DNA of 64,000 bases from Exiguobacterium flavidum (GTDB lineage: Bacteria > Bacillota > Bacilli > Exiguobacteriales > Exiguobacteriaceae). Positions 25,126 to 33,942 of the stretch are shown in pieces; position 1 is the stretch's first letter; every line of letters begins with the position of its first letter. The position numbers and the translations under genes were made by a program. The stretch lies in the NCBI RefSeq assembly GCF_003344535.1, contig NZ_QPKS01000007.1, forward strand, positions 62,001-126,000, given 5' to 3'. The notes under the pieces were generated by a model, which was given only the letters and a program-made list of their open reading frames with translations, had not been told where the DNA came from and searched no databases.

Positions 25126-27114
25126 TCATATCTTGAATTTCGTGACGAGACCTTGCAGCTCTTCTGCCATGGCAGCGAGCGACTTCGCGGATTCGGTGAT
25201 CTCTTCCATCGATCCGAGTTGATCCTCGGTCGTCGCTGCGACCATGCCGGAACTGTTCGCGTTCTCCTCTGCGATATGCGCGATCTCCGTCGCCGATGCC
25301 GAGACCTCCTGGACGTTCGCGGCGATTTCCTGGACTGTCGCCGTCACTTCCTCGATCTGCGGCGTCATTTCCTGCGTGCTGGCCAGGATCTGGGCGAATT
25401 TTTTCGCCGTCTCCTCCGTGACTGCCAATCCTTGCTTCGTGCTTGTCGTCACTTCGTCCATCAGGCGGACGGACACATCCGTATCCTGCTTGATGTTCGC
25501 GACGAGTGAGGCGATTTGCTTCGTCGACTCTTGCGATTGTTCCGCGAGCTTTCGGACTTCGCTCGCGACGACCGCGAACCCTTTGCCGTGTTCGCCTGCC
25601 CGGGCAGCCTCGATCGCCGCGTTCAAGGCGAGGAGGTTCGTCTGGGCCGCGATGCCATTGATGACTTCGACGATCTTTCCGATCTCGTTCGAACGGACCG
25701 ACAGGGAATCGATCACCTGGCTGAACTCCCTGACCGAACGGTCGATCGACTGCATCTGCTCGAGGTTCTGTCCGACCGCGTTCGTACCGGTCTCCGCCTC
25801 GAGCGACGTCGTGCGGGAGAGATCCGAGACCGCACTCGAACTCTCAGCGATCCGCATGACTCCTTGTGTGATCGATTGGAGCGAGACGGCATTGCCTTCG
25901 AGCTGCTGTTTCGACTGGTTCGCACCTGCCGACATCTGCTGTATAGCAGCTGCGATCTGTTCCGTCCCGGCAGTCGTCTGTTCCGAGTTCGCCATCAGTT
26001 CTTCCGAGGATGCCGCGACCTGGGCGACCGACTCATCGAGGTTCTTGATGATCAGGCGAAGCGAATCGACCATCGAGTTGAAGCTGTTGCCGAGCTGACC
26101 GATCTCATCGTCCGTCTCGACTGCGACCTGCTCCGTCAAATCGCCTTCGCTGATCCGCTGCGCACTATCTGAAAGCTCACGGAGCGGCTTCAAGATCGAG
26201 CGGAGGATGAAGAACATGAGGGCCGTCGCGACGAGCAGCATGCCTGCGAGGACGATCAGTGTCGTCCAGAGAATGCCGGACGTCTCATCCGTGATTTCCT
26301 TCGAATAGAGCGTGCCTGCGACCTTCCAGCCGGTCAGCTTGTTCGTCACGAAGTCCATCTCCTTGTCTTCTCCCTCGAACTGGTAGGTGAACTGGCCTTC
26401 TTTGCTCGCATAGAGGGGAGCGATCCACTCGCCTTCCCCCTTCGTACCCGGCTTCATCGTCGGATGGACGACGAACTGCTGGTCCGCGTCGAGGACCGTC
26501 ACGTATCCTTCCTTGCCGACCTTGATCGATTTCGTGATTTCAGCGAGACCTTCGACGTCGACATCGATGCCGATGACCCCTTTGCCGTTGCCCGTCTTCT
26601 GAGAAAGGGTCACCATCATCTTGCCGCTCGCCGCGTCGACGTAAGGAGGCGTGATCGCGACCTTGCCGCCCGCTTCTTCCGCTGCCTTGTACCATGGGCG
26701 TTCGCGCGGGTCATACCCGTCCGGCATCGCCTGTTCCGGGTAGATCGTCATCTCTCCGTCATTCGTGCCGAAATAGATATTGCTCGCCTGCGGATGAATA
26801 TCGAGGTATTCCGTCATCTTTTCCTTCAAGGCGAGGTTCTGCTCACCTGATTGATAGAGCGTCCCGTCGATCCGGTCCGCGAAAAATGCGAGGTCGCGGC
26901 GCATCGGATCGACCGTCCCCTCGATCTCGGAATCGATCCGGACGACCGCTTGATGTGCCGCTTCCTTGATCTGATCCGCTATCTTCTGGCTCGACAACTG
27001 ATAGGCGACGATCCCGATGATCAGCGCCGGGATGATCATCAGCGCAAGTGATGAGAGAATCAGTTTTTGCTTGATGCTCATGCTTCGTTTCGTTCGTTCC
27101 TTACTTCTTTTCAA
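25126..27114 (-). CDS. Methyl-accepting chemotaxis protein with dCache domain
   Basis: A chemoreceptor of about 662 residues: an N-terminal helix ([23 protein letters not shown] region), a periplasm-facing dCache_1 domain of about 240 residues with the [11 protein letters not shown] and [13 protein letters not shown] segments, a second helix, HAMP, and a long signalling coil with the hairpin tip [32 protein letters not shown] region. dCache domains often bind amino acids or organic acids. I prefer the TTG at 27114 since GGAGTGG is six bases upstream; ATGs at 27129 and 27081 are alternatives. A sigma-D-like promoter precedes it. Confidence 0.9.
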   Translation of the reverse strand: MKRSKERTKRSMSIKQKLILSSLALMIIPALIIGIVAYQLSSQKIADQIKEAAHQAVVRIDSEIEGTVDPMRRDLAFFADRIDGTLYQSGEQNLALKEKMTEYLDIHPQASNIYFGTNDGEMTIYPEQAMPDGYDPRERPWYKAAEEAGGKVAITPPYVDAASGKMMVTLSQKTGNGKGVIGIDVDVEGLAEITKSIKVGKEGYVTVLDADQQFVVHPTMKPGTKGEGEWIAPLYASKEGQFTYQFEGEDKEMDFVTNKLTGWKVAGTLYSKEITDETSGILWTTLIVLAGMLLVATALMFFILRSILKPLRELSDSAQRISEGDLTEQVAVETDDEIGQLGNSFNSMVDSLRLIIKNLDESVAQVAASSEELMANSEQTTAGTEQIAAAIQQMSAGANQSKQQLEGNAVSLQSITQGVMRIAESSSAVSDLSRTTSLEAETGTNAVGQNLEQMQSIDRSVREFSQVIDSLSVRSNEIGKIVEVINGIAAQTNLLALNAAIEAARAGEHGKGFAVVASEVRKLAEQSQESTKQIASLVANIKQDTDVSVRLMDEVTTSTKQGLAVTEETAKKFAQILASTQEMTPQIEEVTATVQEIAANVQEVSASATEIAHIAEENANSSGMVAATTEDQLGSMEEITESAKSLAAMAEELQGLVTKFKI

Positions 27115-27160
27115 ATCGTTCCACTCCATTCCTCTACACGATATACATCTTCCACTTTGT

Positions 27161-27188
27161 ATATCGGAGGAATCCCGCGCATTGTGTA
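27161..27188 (-). promoter_or_regulatory. Sigma-D-like promoter of the chemoreceptor gene
   Basis: On the minus strand TACA (27185-27188), 16 bases, then TCCGATAT (27161-27168). The consensus is TAAA, 15, GCCGATAA, so it is close but not perfect. Confidence 0.45.
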
Positions 27189-27204
27189 TAGGTGTTCTGA
27201 CCCA

Positions 27205-27232
27205 CAAAAAAGACACGGAATTTTCCGTGTCT
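27205..27232 (-). terminator. Intrinsic terminator of the rhodanese gene
   Basis: AGACACGGAA pairs with TTCCGTGTCT; TTTTTT follows on the minus strand. Confidence 0.9.
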
Positions 27233-27241
27233 TCATTCCCC

Positions 27242-27541
27242 TCATGCTTCAATATCGCCCGTCCAGCTGCTCATGCCGCCCTGTACGTTGACGATGTCGT
27301 ATCCGTACTGGTCGAGGAAGCGGCTGACATTCTCGCTGCGGCCGCCCGCCGCACAGATGATGTAGTACGTCTCACCTTCCTGAAGTTCCGTATAACGCTC
27401 ACCGATTTCAGACATCGGCAGGAATCGTACGCCCGGGATATGACCCGCATCGTACTCGTCCTGTTCGCGGACGTCGACGACGTTCAGACGTTCGCCAGCC
27501 TCGAGTTTTTGTTTGAGTTCATCGACTGTGATGTTCTTCAT
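27242..27541 (-). CDS. Single-domain rhodanese-like protein
   Basis: A 99-residue stand-alone rhodanese domain. The active-site Cys63 lies in [12 protein letters not shown], and [18 protein letters not shown] near 20-37 is the usual rhodanese segment. Such proteins carry persulphide sulphur for transfer to cyanide, thiols or cofactor synthesis; the acceptor here is unknown. ATTTTAAGGAGGAACTTTC precedes the ATG. It has its own terminator, so it is probably monocistronic. The 129-base gap to the next upstream gene contains that gene's terminator. Confidence 0.92.
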   Translation of the reverse strand: MKNITVDELKQKLEAGERLNVVDVREQDEYDAGHIPGVRFLPMSEIGERYTELQEGETYYIICAAGGRSENVSRFLDQYGYDIVNVQGGMSSWTGDIEA

Positions 27542-27620
27542 GAAAGTTCCTCCTTAAAATGATTTCCTGTATCCAGAATACCAAAGATGATACCCCCACT
27601 GCCATATTCCCGCCCGAAGA

Positions 27621-27668
27621 CAAAAGAAAACAGGGTGGTCTCCTTCCCCCGAAAGAGACCGCCCTGTT
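27621..27668 (-). terminator. Intrinsic terminator of the amino acid permease gene
   Basis: AACAGGGCGGTCTC pairs with GAGACCACCCTGTT on the minus strand (one wobble), followed by TTCTTTTG. Confidence 0.86.
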
Positions 27669-27670
27669 CA

Positions 27671-29041
27671 TCATTCCCCAGACGCACGCTTGAGCGTACG
27701 CGTCTCCTTATGCATTCCCCGTGCATAGTAGACGGCGATCAAGACCGCGTACCAGAGCGGACCGACGATAAGCGCGATCCGAGTGCTTTCACTGAACGCC
27801 ATCAGGACGATGACACCCGCCAAAGCGAAGAGTGCGATGTAGTTCGCGACCGGGAAGAACGGAACCCCGAACTCCGCCGTCCCGTAGACTTTACGGGCCC
27901 GCATCTGCGCGATCAAAATCATCGCCCATGTCCAGACCGCTCCGAACGTCGCGATGCTCGTGACGATTGCGAAGACGCTCTCCGGAAGGAAGTAGTTCAA
28001 TACGACGCCGACGAGGAGAGCTGCCCCTGAAAGGACAGTCGCGAGCGCCGGCACACCGTTGCGTGACAGACGTGCAAACCGTCTAGGCGCCTCGCTGTTC
28101 TCCGCCAGATTGAACATCATCCGTGCCGTCGAGAAGATTCCTGAGTTACAAGAAGAAAGCGCCGCCGTCAGGACGACGAAGTTGATGATCCCGGCTGCTG
28201 CCGGAATACCGAGTTGATCGAACAGAAGGACGAATGGACTGCCGTCCTTGCCGACTTCGTTCCATGGATAGATCGACAGGATGACGAAGAGAGCTCCGAC
28301 ATAGAAGATCAAGATACGCCAAAAGACGTTGTTGACGGCCTTCTTGATCGTCTTCTTCGGATTTTTCGCCTCACCTGCCGTCACGCCGATGACCTCGATG
28401 CCAAGGAAGGCGAACATGACCATTTGCATGGCGAGCAGGACGCCGCCGAATCCGTTAGGCAAGAAGCCGCCTTCTGCCCACAGATTAGAAATTCCGACCG
28501 GTGTACCGCCGTTGCCGAAGCCGACGACGATCGTCAGAATTCCGAGTACGATCATCGCGACAATCGCGACGATCTTGATCAGGGCGAACCAGAATTCGAA
28601 CTCCCCGTAGAACTTGACCGCGACGAAGTTGATGCTCGTCATGAGGATGAGCGCACCAAGCGCCCAAGCCCATCGTTCCGACTGCGGGAACCATTCCTGC
28701 ATGTAGATCCCGACAGCCGTGATCTCCGCCATACAAGTGAAGATCCAGAGCAGCCAGTAGTTCCAGCCCGTCAGGAATCCTGCGAGCGGACTGACATATT
28801 TCCGGGCATATTCAGCAAAGCTTCCCGCAACCGGTTCCCGTACCGCGAGCTCCCCAAGTGCCCGCATGATGATGTAGATGATGACCCCGCCCAGCAAATA
28901 GGCTAGTAAGATACCTGGACCTGCTAGTTTGATGGCCGTCGCCGAACCTAAGAACAATCCGACACCGATAGCTGCCCCGAGTGACATCAGCGTGATGTGA
29001 CGTTCCTCGAGTCCCCGATTCAGTTCTGTCTGTTGTTTCAT
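27671..29041 (-). CDS. APC superfamily amino acid permease, AAT type
   Basis: A 456-residue, 12-helix amino acid permease of the AAT/ProY/AapA type. The opening RGLEERHITLMSLGAAIGVGLFLGSA carries the unwound helix-1 glycine motif, and EVIGVTAGEAKNP is typical of helix 6 and the following loop. Likely substrates are alanine, proline, serine or similar neutral amino acids; the exact one is not readable. AAGGACGTTAGAGAG precedes the ATG. Its promoter (TTTACA, 17 bases, TATACT) overlaps a perfect cre site, so it should be repressed when preferred sugars are present. A stem-loop forms the predicted 5' end of its transcript. Confidence 0.9.
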   Translation of the reverse strand: MKQQTELNRGLEERHITLMSLGAAIGVGLFLGSATAIKLAGPGILLAYLLGGVIIYIIMRALGELAVREPVAGSFAEYARKYVSPLAGFLTGWNYWLLWIFTCMAEITAVGIYMQEWFPQSERWAWALGALILMTSINFVAVKFYGEFEFWFALIKIVAIVAMIVLGILTIVVGFGNGGTPVGISNLWAEGGFLPNGFGGVLLAMQMVMFAFLGIEVIGVTAGEAKNPKKTIKKAVNNVFWRILIFYVGALFVILSIYPWNEVGKDGSPFVLLFDQLGIPAAAGIINFVVLTAALSSCNSGIFSTARMMFNLAENSEAPRRFARLSRNGVPALATVLSGAALLVGVVLNYFLPESVFAIVTSIATFGAVWTWAMILIAQMRARKVYGTAEFGVPFFPVANYIALFALAGVIVLMAFSESTRIALIVGPLWYAVLIAVYYARGMHKETRTLKRASGE

Positions 29042-29073
29042 CTCTCTAACGTCCTTCCCATTCCCCGTTCTTT

Positions 29074-29093
29074 TAGCAGTTCCCCAACTGCTA
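29074..29093 (-). promoter_or_regulatory. 5'-terminal stem-loop of the permease mRNA
   Basis: TAGCAGTT and AACTGCTA form a perfect eight-base-pair stem with a four-base loop, located at the predicted transcript 5' end. It lacks a U run, so RNA stabilisation fits better than termination. Confidence 0.5.
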
Positions 29094-29100
29094 CGATGTC

Positions 29101-29137
29101 AGTATAAGAAAATGTGTCCATTTTGTAAACGTTTTCA
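29101..29137 (-). promoter_or_regulatory. Promoter with overlapping perfect cre site
   Basis: Minus strand: -35 TTTACA (29124-29129), 17 bases, -10 TATACT (29101-29106). The cre TGTAAACGTTTTCA (29124-29137) matches all 14 consensus positions and covers the -35, so CcpA should block the promoter. Confidence 0.82.
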
Positions 29138-29297
29138 ACGACATTAAACACTATCTTGATATTACACGGAATATTCAGAAAATCGATTTGTGATGCCTTA
29201 ATTCTATACCTTTTAGCAGGAAAAATATTTTTCTGGTAGCGCTTTTCATAAAAACGGTTACAATGATTGTTGAATTACTCTCGAAGGGAACATGCAT

Positions 29298-30377
29298 ATG
29301 ATCAACGATTTCATTTCCAATGCGGCCGTCCTGTTCGCCCTTCTATATGTCGTGCACATCGTCTATAAAAATTGGCTTGAGGCTCATCGACTCGAAGTCA
29401 TCGTCTCGAATGTGCTCCTTGGGCTCGTCGCCGGTCTGACGATGTGGCATGGCATCACGAGTTCCGATCTCCACTATTTCAATTTCGGCTATTTCCCTCT
29501 CGCCATCGCCGGAATCTATTTTAGAGAGAAAGGCTTGTACATCGCGACATCCGTCAACATCGCTCTCGCCTTCCTGCTGACCGAGGCACAGGACTTCGAA
29601 GATGAGCTTTTGACGATCAGCGTCGTCCTTCTGTTGACCTGGCTGTATTTGATCACTGAGCAACCGCTCCGGACGCTGAAGACGGTGTTCTCGCTTCACG
29701 TCGTCTCCAGCATTCTGCTGATCATCCTGACCTCGATGCAGTACCAGGTTGGGGATGACTTCATCCTTCGCGTGTCGATGTTCGTCGGCACCGGTGCCGT
29801 CCTCAGCTGGCTATTGTTCCAGATGTACTATTCGTTTTATGAGTTGGAGCAACATTCCTCTCTCGTCGCCGAATACCGGAAGTCGTCGCATACCGATTTC
29901 CTGACCGGCTTGAACAACACACGGAGGTTCGAGAACCTGCTTCGCCGCCTCGAGACGCAGGCGACCGAAAAAAATATTCCGTGTGCGATGCTTCTGCTCG
30001 ACATCGATCATTTCAAGCAGGTCAATGATACATATGGACACGATGCGGGCGATGCCGTCCTCGTCAGAGTGGCGGAACTTTTGCGGGAGACGGCGCGCGA
30101 AAGCGATGTCGTCTCCCGCAACGGTGGCGAGGAGTTTTCCATCCTGCTTCCTAACTGTCGCCAGGAGGAAGGAATGCTCGTCGCTGAACGAACCCGCAAG
30201 CGGATTGAGCTTGAGTCCTTCCTCTTGCCAGACGAGTCGGAAATCAATATCACGGTCTCGATCGGCATCGCGAGCTTCCCGGAAGACCCTGTCGCCTCAC
30301 TGCCGAAACGGGCCGACCTCGGTCTCTACAAGGCGAAAAGAAGCGGACGGAACCGCGTCTGTCAATGGAACATCTAA
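29298..30377 (+). CDS. Membrane GGDEF diguanylate cyclase
   Basis: A protein of about 359 residues with six hydrophobic helices in the first 185 residues and a C-terminal GGDEF domain. The active loop RNGGEEFSILL is intact (GGEEF variant), as are HTDFLTGLNN and LLLDIDHFKQVNDTYGHDAGD, so it should make cyclic di-GMP. An inhibitory RxxD site before GGEEF was not evident. The start at 29298 gives nine bases after AAGGG; an ATG at 29292 is too close. The membrane part resembles the LytS-like five-helix receptor. A possible -10 TACAAT lies 30 bases upstream. Confidence 0.87.
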   Translation: MINDFISNAAVLFALLYVVHIVYKNWLEAHRLEVIVSNVLLGLVAGLTMWHGITSSDLHYFNFGYFPLAIAGIYFREKGLYIATSVNIALAFLLTEAQDFEDELLTISVVLLLTWLYLITEQPLRTLKTVFSLHVVSSILLIILTSMQYQVGDDFILRVSMFVGTGAVLSWLLFQMYYSFYELEQHSSLVAEYRKSSHTDFLTGLNNTRRFENLLRRLETQATEKNIPCAMLLLDIDHFKQVNDTYGHDAGDAVLVRVAELLRETARESDVVSRNGGEEFSILLPNCRQEEGMLVAERTRKRIELESFLLPDESEINITVSIGIASFPEDPVASLPKRADLGLYKAKRSGRNRVCQWNI

Positions 30378-30414
30378 AAAAGAGAGTTTCCCGGGAAATA
30401 TCGGGAAACTCTCT
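30375..30414 (-). terminator. Terminator between pta and the diguanylate cyclase gene
   Basis: AGAGAGTTTCCCG pairs with CGGGAAACTCTCT. On the minus strand TTTTTT follows, so it mainly serves pta; the + strand has only a weak U run. Confidence 0.9.
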
Positions 30415-30420
30415 TCGTGT

Positions 30421-31410
30421 TTAAGCTTCTGCGCGCTCGTCGAGTGCCTGGGCAGCCGTGATGAGTGCAAGTTTGTAGACGTCCTCTTCGTTGCAGCCGC
30501 GTGACAAGTCGTTGACCGGCTTGTTGAGACCTTGAAGGATCGGTCCGATCGCTTCGAATCCGCCGAGGCGTTGAGCGATTTTGTAGCCGATGTTACCTGC
30601 TTCGAGGCTCGGGAAGATCAGGACGTTCGCCTGGCCTGCGACATCCGAATCCGGTGCTTTCGTCTTCGCGACGCTCGGGACGAACGCTGCGTCGAACTGA
30701 AGTTCTCCGTCAATTGCGAGTTCCGGAGCACGTTCCTTCGCGAGGCGAGTCGCTTCGACGACGCGTTCCGTCTCAGGTGACTTTGCCGACCCCTTCGTCG
30801 AGAAGCTCAAGAGCGCGACTTTCGGCTCGATGCCGAACGTCTTCGCCGTCTTCGCGGAAGCGATCGCGTTTTCTGCCAGGTCGTTCGCATCCGGTGCGAT
30901 GTTGATCGCGCAGTCTGCGAATACATACTGCTCGTCACCGCGTACCATGATGAACACGCCTGATGTCTTCTTGTAGCCTTCCTGCATCTTGATGATCTGC
31001 AAGGCTGGACGTACCGTGTCAGCTGTCGCGTGCATCGCACCCGAGACGAGGCCTTCTGCCTTGCCCGTGTGGACGAGCATCGTGCCGAACGTGTTGACGT
31101 CCTTCAAGATCAGTTCACGTGCCTGTTCTTCCGTCGCCTTACCTTTGCGGCGTTCGACGAACGAAGCGACGAGTTCCTCAAGACCTTCGTAAGTAGCCGG
31201 ATCGATCGTCGTCAAATCCCCGAGCTCGATTCCGTTCTCGCTTGCCGTCTGTTCGATTTTCTCGCGCGGTCCGATGACGATCGGTGTGACCATCCCGTCA
31301 TTTTTCAAACGAACTGCTGCGCCGAGGACGCGCGCGTCGATTCCTTCCGGGAAAACGATCGTCGGGCGGGCCGCCTTTACCTTCGTTTCGAGCATTTCAA
31401 ATAGTTGCAT
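30421..31410 (-). CDS. pta: Phosphate acetyltransferase
   Basis: A 329-residue short-form phosphotransacetylase, converting acetyl-CoA and phosphate to acetyl phosphate for ATP formation by AckA. FPEGIDARVLGAAVRL near 20-35, SGAMHATADTVRPALQI and the C-terminal LSRGCNEEDVYKLALITAAQA are family hallmarks. AAGGAGAGATATTC precedes the ATG, and a TATAAT box lies at 31481-31486. It is divergent from hemQ, an arrangement also found in B. subtilis (ywfJ/ywfI). I saw no cre site at its promoter, although pta is CcpA-activated in Bacillus. Confidence 0.95.
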   Translation of the reverse strand: MQLFEMLETKVKAARPTIVFPEGIDARVLGAAVRLKNDGMVTPIVIGPREKIEQTASENGIELGDLTTIDPATYEGLEELVASFVERRKGKATEEQARELILKDVNTFGTMLVHTGKAEGLVSGAMHATADTVRPALQIIKMQEGYKKTSGVFIMVRGDEQYVFADCAINIAPDANDLAENAIASAKTAKTFGIEPKVALLSFSTKGSAKSPETERVVEATRLAKERAPELAIDGELQFDAAFVPSVAKTKAPDSDVAGQANVLIFPSLEAGNIGYKIAQRLGGFEAIGPILQGLNKPVNDLSRGCNEEDVYKLALITAAQALDERAEA

Positions 31411-31764
31411 GAATATCTCTCCTTATAATGGATTGCGTCGCGAACGAAATGTTCACACGTCGTTCAAACCTTCTCACCACATTATACACAGTTCAGTTTC
31501 TCTTATAAAACAATTTGAATCCTACAAAGAAATTCCTTTGATTATCAAGAAGAACCGCCATGTGGTACAGTGAATCAAAACGATTGATACAGAAGAGGAC
31601 GAGCTCATTCTGTCGTTCCCCTATCTTTCATTCCCCGGATTGCACCGGACTACGCATTCAGCGGGATGTTCGCGCTGTCACGCCCCGCTCTCTCCTTTTT
31701 CGGAAATATGGTACGATGGAATACGGTAGCACCATCATTCATGAATTCTCAAGGAGGCTTCATC
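31411..31764 (+). other. Divergent promoter region between pta and hemQ
   Basis: This 354-base gap holds the pta TATAAT (31481-31486) and a hemQ -10 candidate TACGAT (31712-31717). No gene, repeat or clear operator was seen in the middle part. Confidence 0.5.
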
Positions 31765-32541
31765 ATGCAACATCAATCAACCGAACCTACAGCTACGCAA
31801 CAGGCAGCGGAAACGCTCGACGGCTGGTATACGCTTCATGATTTCCGCCGGATCAACTGGACGGAACTCAAAAAACTCGACGCGGCAAAACGCGAAGAGA
31901 TGATCGCTGAATTCCAGCAGTTCCTTGCACAGATGGATGAGGTGGAGGCGAAGAAGGAAGGCAGCCATGCCCTCTACACAGTGATCGGGCAGAAAGCTGA
32001 TCTCGTCTTCATGGTGCTTCGTCCAACGATGGAGGAGATCCAGGACGTCGAGCTCTCGCTTCAGAAGCTTGCTCTCTACGAATACCTCATCCCGAGCTAT
32101 TCCTACGTCTCTGTCGTCGAACTCGGAACATACCGCGGTTCAGGCGAGGGGGACCCTTACGAGAACCCATACATCCGCGAACGACTCTATCCGACCTTGC
32201 CGAAGTCCAAGCACATCTGCTTCTATCCGATGAGCAAGGCGCGCCGCGACAACGATAACTGGTACACGCTCTCGATGGAGAAGCGCAAGGAACTGATGTA
32301 CCGTCACGGTTTGATCGGTCGCAGCTATGCAGGCAAGATCCAACAGATCATCGGCGGCTCTACCGGCTTCGACGACTGGGAGTGGGGAGTCACGCTCTTC
32401 TCGAACGATATCCTTCAGTTCAAGAAGATCGTCTACGAGATGCGCTTCGACGAAGTCAGCGCGAAATATGGCGAATTTGGCGAATTCTTCATCGGAAACA
32501 TCCTGCCGAGCGAAGAACTGCCACGCCATTTCGCACTTTGA
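31765..32541 (+). CDS. hemQ: HemQ, coproheme decarboxylase
   Basis: A 258-residue coproheme decarboxylase, last enzyme of the Gram-positive coproporphyrin-dependent haem pathway, related to chlorite dismutases. [13 protein letters not shown] near 20-32, [11 protein letters not shown] near 113-123 (with the radical-forming Tyr region) and the proximal haem ligand in MYRHGLIGR (His181) are all present. AAGGAGG precedes the ATG at 31765; the frame extends to 31666 but without a ribosome site. Its presence is a strong marker for Bacillota or Actinobacteria. Confidence 0.94.
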   Translation: MQHQSTEPTATQQAAETLDGWYTLHDFRRINWTELKKLDAAKREEMIAEFQQFLAQMDEVEAKKEGSHALYTVIGQKADLVFMVLRPTMEEIQDVELSLQKLALYEYLIPSYSYVSVVELGTYRGSGEGDPYENPYIRERLYPTLPKSKHICFYPMSKARRDNDNWYTLSMEKRKELMYRHGLIGRSYAGKIQQIIGGSTGFDDWEWGVTLFSNDILQFKKIVYEMRFDEVSAKYGEFGEFFIGNILPSEELPRHFAL

Positions 32542-32563
32542 TGTGCTAAAAGCTGTTTCGGCC

Positions 32564-32585
32564 TTCCCTATCGTGGGAATATAAT
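32564..32585 (+). promoter_or_regulatory. Promoter with inverted repeat before the 49-residue gene
   Basis: TATAAT (32580-32585) is preceded directly by TTCCC-TATCGT-GGGAA (32564-32579). The repeat lies in the spacer, and the -35 (TTTCGG) is weak, so control by a bound regulator is possible. Confidence 0.45.
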
Positions 32586-32628
32586 TTCTGCTGACGCATT
32601 ATTGTATCGTTAAGGAGGAATTACCACC

Positions 32629-32778
32629 ATGGGGAACGCTGTTACTCGATCTTCACGATCTCGTGAACTGCAGTTCGCTGTGCTTTCGAAGGAGTTGAAA
32701 CCGGTCGCCGATCGCGTCCTGTTTCGCTATGAGCAAGCATTGAAGAAACTGGATCAGACTACTACAACAAAGCGTTGA
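32629..32778 (+). CDS. 49-residue unknown small protein
   Basis: A 49-codon frame with a strong ribosome site (TAAGGAGGAATTACCACC) and its own TATAAT box 44 bases upstream, ended by a good terminator. The product is basic at its N-terminus (TRSSRSREL) and then amphipathic (FAVLSKELKPVADRVLFRYEQAL), suggesting a short helical soluble protein. I do not recognise it. Complete transcription signals on both sides make it a likely real gene. Confidence 0.7.
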   Translation: MGNAVTRSSRSRELQFAVLSKELKPVADRVLFRYEQALKKLDQTTTTKR

Positions 32779-32806
32779 GACCGAGAAGGTCCCAACGCTT
32801 TTTTTC
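32769..32806 (+). terminator. Intrinsic terminator of the 49-residue gene
   Basis: AAAGCGTTG and GACC pair with GGTC and CAACGCTTT around GAGAA, followed by seven T. It starts within the last codons of the gene. Confidence 0.9.
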
Positions 32807-33173
32807 ATAGTCCTTTATAGGCGCCGATCGCGACGAAGATCCATGCCGCGATGAACAACACGCCACCGATCGGCGTGATCGCCCCGAGCTTCGTCACCCC
32901 AGTCAGCGCCATGATGTACAGGCTGCCCGAGAAGAAGACGATTCCGGCAAGCATGAGCCATCCTGCGAGCGACCATTGCGAAATCGACAGTTTGAGCAGT
33001 AACCCGCCGAGCGCGAGGATGCCGAGCGAGTGGATCATCTGATAGAGGACACCCGTCTGCCAGTTCGCGAGCATCCGCTCTGTCAAATGTTCCTTGAGCG
33101 CATGGGCACCGAATGCCCCGAGCGCGACGGCGAGCATCATCGAGATGGCGCCGATCATGATCAATACTTTCAC
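32805..33173 (-). CDS. ywdK: DUF423 membrane protein (YwdK)
   Basis: A 122-residue protein with four hydrophobic helices, matching the DUF423 family (B. subtilis YwdK). GAFGAHALKEHL near 19-30 is the family signature. Its function is unknown. The start is GTG with GGGGGAGAATGAA upstream, one base after the stop of the TRIC-like gene, so the two are coupled. Linkage to pta, hemQ and a YwdI homologue mirrors the ywd region of B. subtilis. Confidence 0.9.
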   Translation of the reverse strand: MKVLIMIGAISMMLAVALGAFGAHALKEHLTERMLANWQTGVLYQMIHSLGILALGGLLLKLSISQWSLAGWLMLAGIVFFSGSLYIMALTGVTKLGAITPIGGVLFIAAWIFVAIGAYKGL

Positions 33174-33174
33174 T

Positions 33175-33780
33175 TCATTCTCCCCCTAGACGTCTTGCTG
33201 GTAAGTTCCATTCATAATAATAGGATAACATACGAAGCGTCGTGATCAGCCCGAGAAGCGTAAACAGCTGCAGCGGGTCCGACAGTTCGAAATGATCGAC
33301 GACGATCGCCGCCATGACGGCCCACATCGCATAGATTTCCTTGTGCAGCACGAGCGGCTTCCGTCCTGCGAGCAGGTCACGGATGACGCCGCCTCCGACG
33401 CCAGTCAGGACGGCAGCAGAGATAGTAGCCGAAATCGGCAGTCCGCGTTCGGCCGCCATTAAAGCCCCCTGGATCGCGAAGGCAGAGAGGCCGAGCGCAT
33501 CCGCGAGCACGCCCCATTTGCCCCAGTGCGGCAGGAAGAGCTGCGGCAGCATGAAGATCAGAAGCGCTACGAGCACAGCGACGAGGAACAGGTCCTCCTG
33601 TTCCCACAGTGCCGAGACCGGTACGCCGATCAACAGGTTGCGGATCGCCCCGCCTCCGAAAGCCGTCGTCAGCGCAAGGAGCCAGACACCGAACAAATCA
33701 TATTTTTCCTCCATTGCGACGATCGCGCCACTCATCGCGAACGCGATCGTTCCGATGATATTCAACAGTTCCCAGGACAT
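33175..33780 (-). CDS. TRIC cation channel / UPF0126 family membrane protein
   Basis: A 201-residue membrane protein with two tandem UPF0126 repeats (each three helices). Paired glycine motifs TTAFGGGAIRNLLIG near 38-52 and TGVGGGVIRDLLAG near 126-139 line the pore in prokaryotic TRIC channels, which conduct monovalent cations. Whether this one transports potassium or another solute such as glycine (as proposed for some relatives) is not known. AAAGGTGAAATGTGAAGC precedes the ATG. Confidence 0.88.
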   Translation of the reverse strand: MSWELLNIIGTIAFAMSGAIVAMEEKYDLFGVWLLALTTAFGGGAIRNLLIGVPVSALWEQEDLFLVAVLVALLIFMLPQLFLPHWGKWGVLADALGLSAFAIQGALMAAERGLPISATISAAVLTGVGGGVIRDLLAGRKPLVLHKEIYAMWAVMAAIVVDHFELSDPLQLFTLLGLITTLRMLSYYYEWNLPARRLGGE

Positions 33781-33942
33781 GCTTCACATTTCACCTTTCC
33801 AATTAAATTCCACTATTCACTATACGCTTTTTTTCGTCGCCGTAAAGCTTCTTTTTTCGACATTCGGGGACCGTTTGCATATTTCGCTTTTCGGCAATGT
33901 AACATATACTGAAGCAAATCGGAAAGGAAGCGGGTTGGTGTT

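Noticed and set aside
29235-29277. cre-like sites before the first diguanylate cyclase
   Set aside because: The best alignments have at least two mismatches, including one in the core, and are not convincing.
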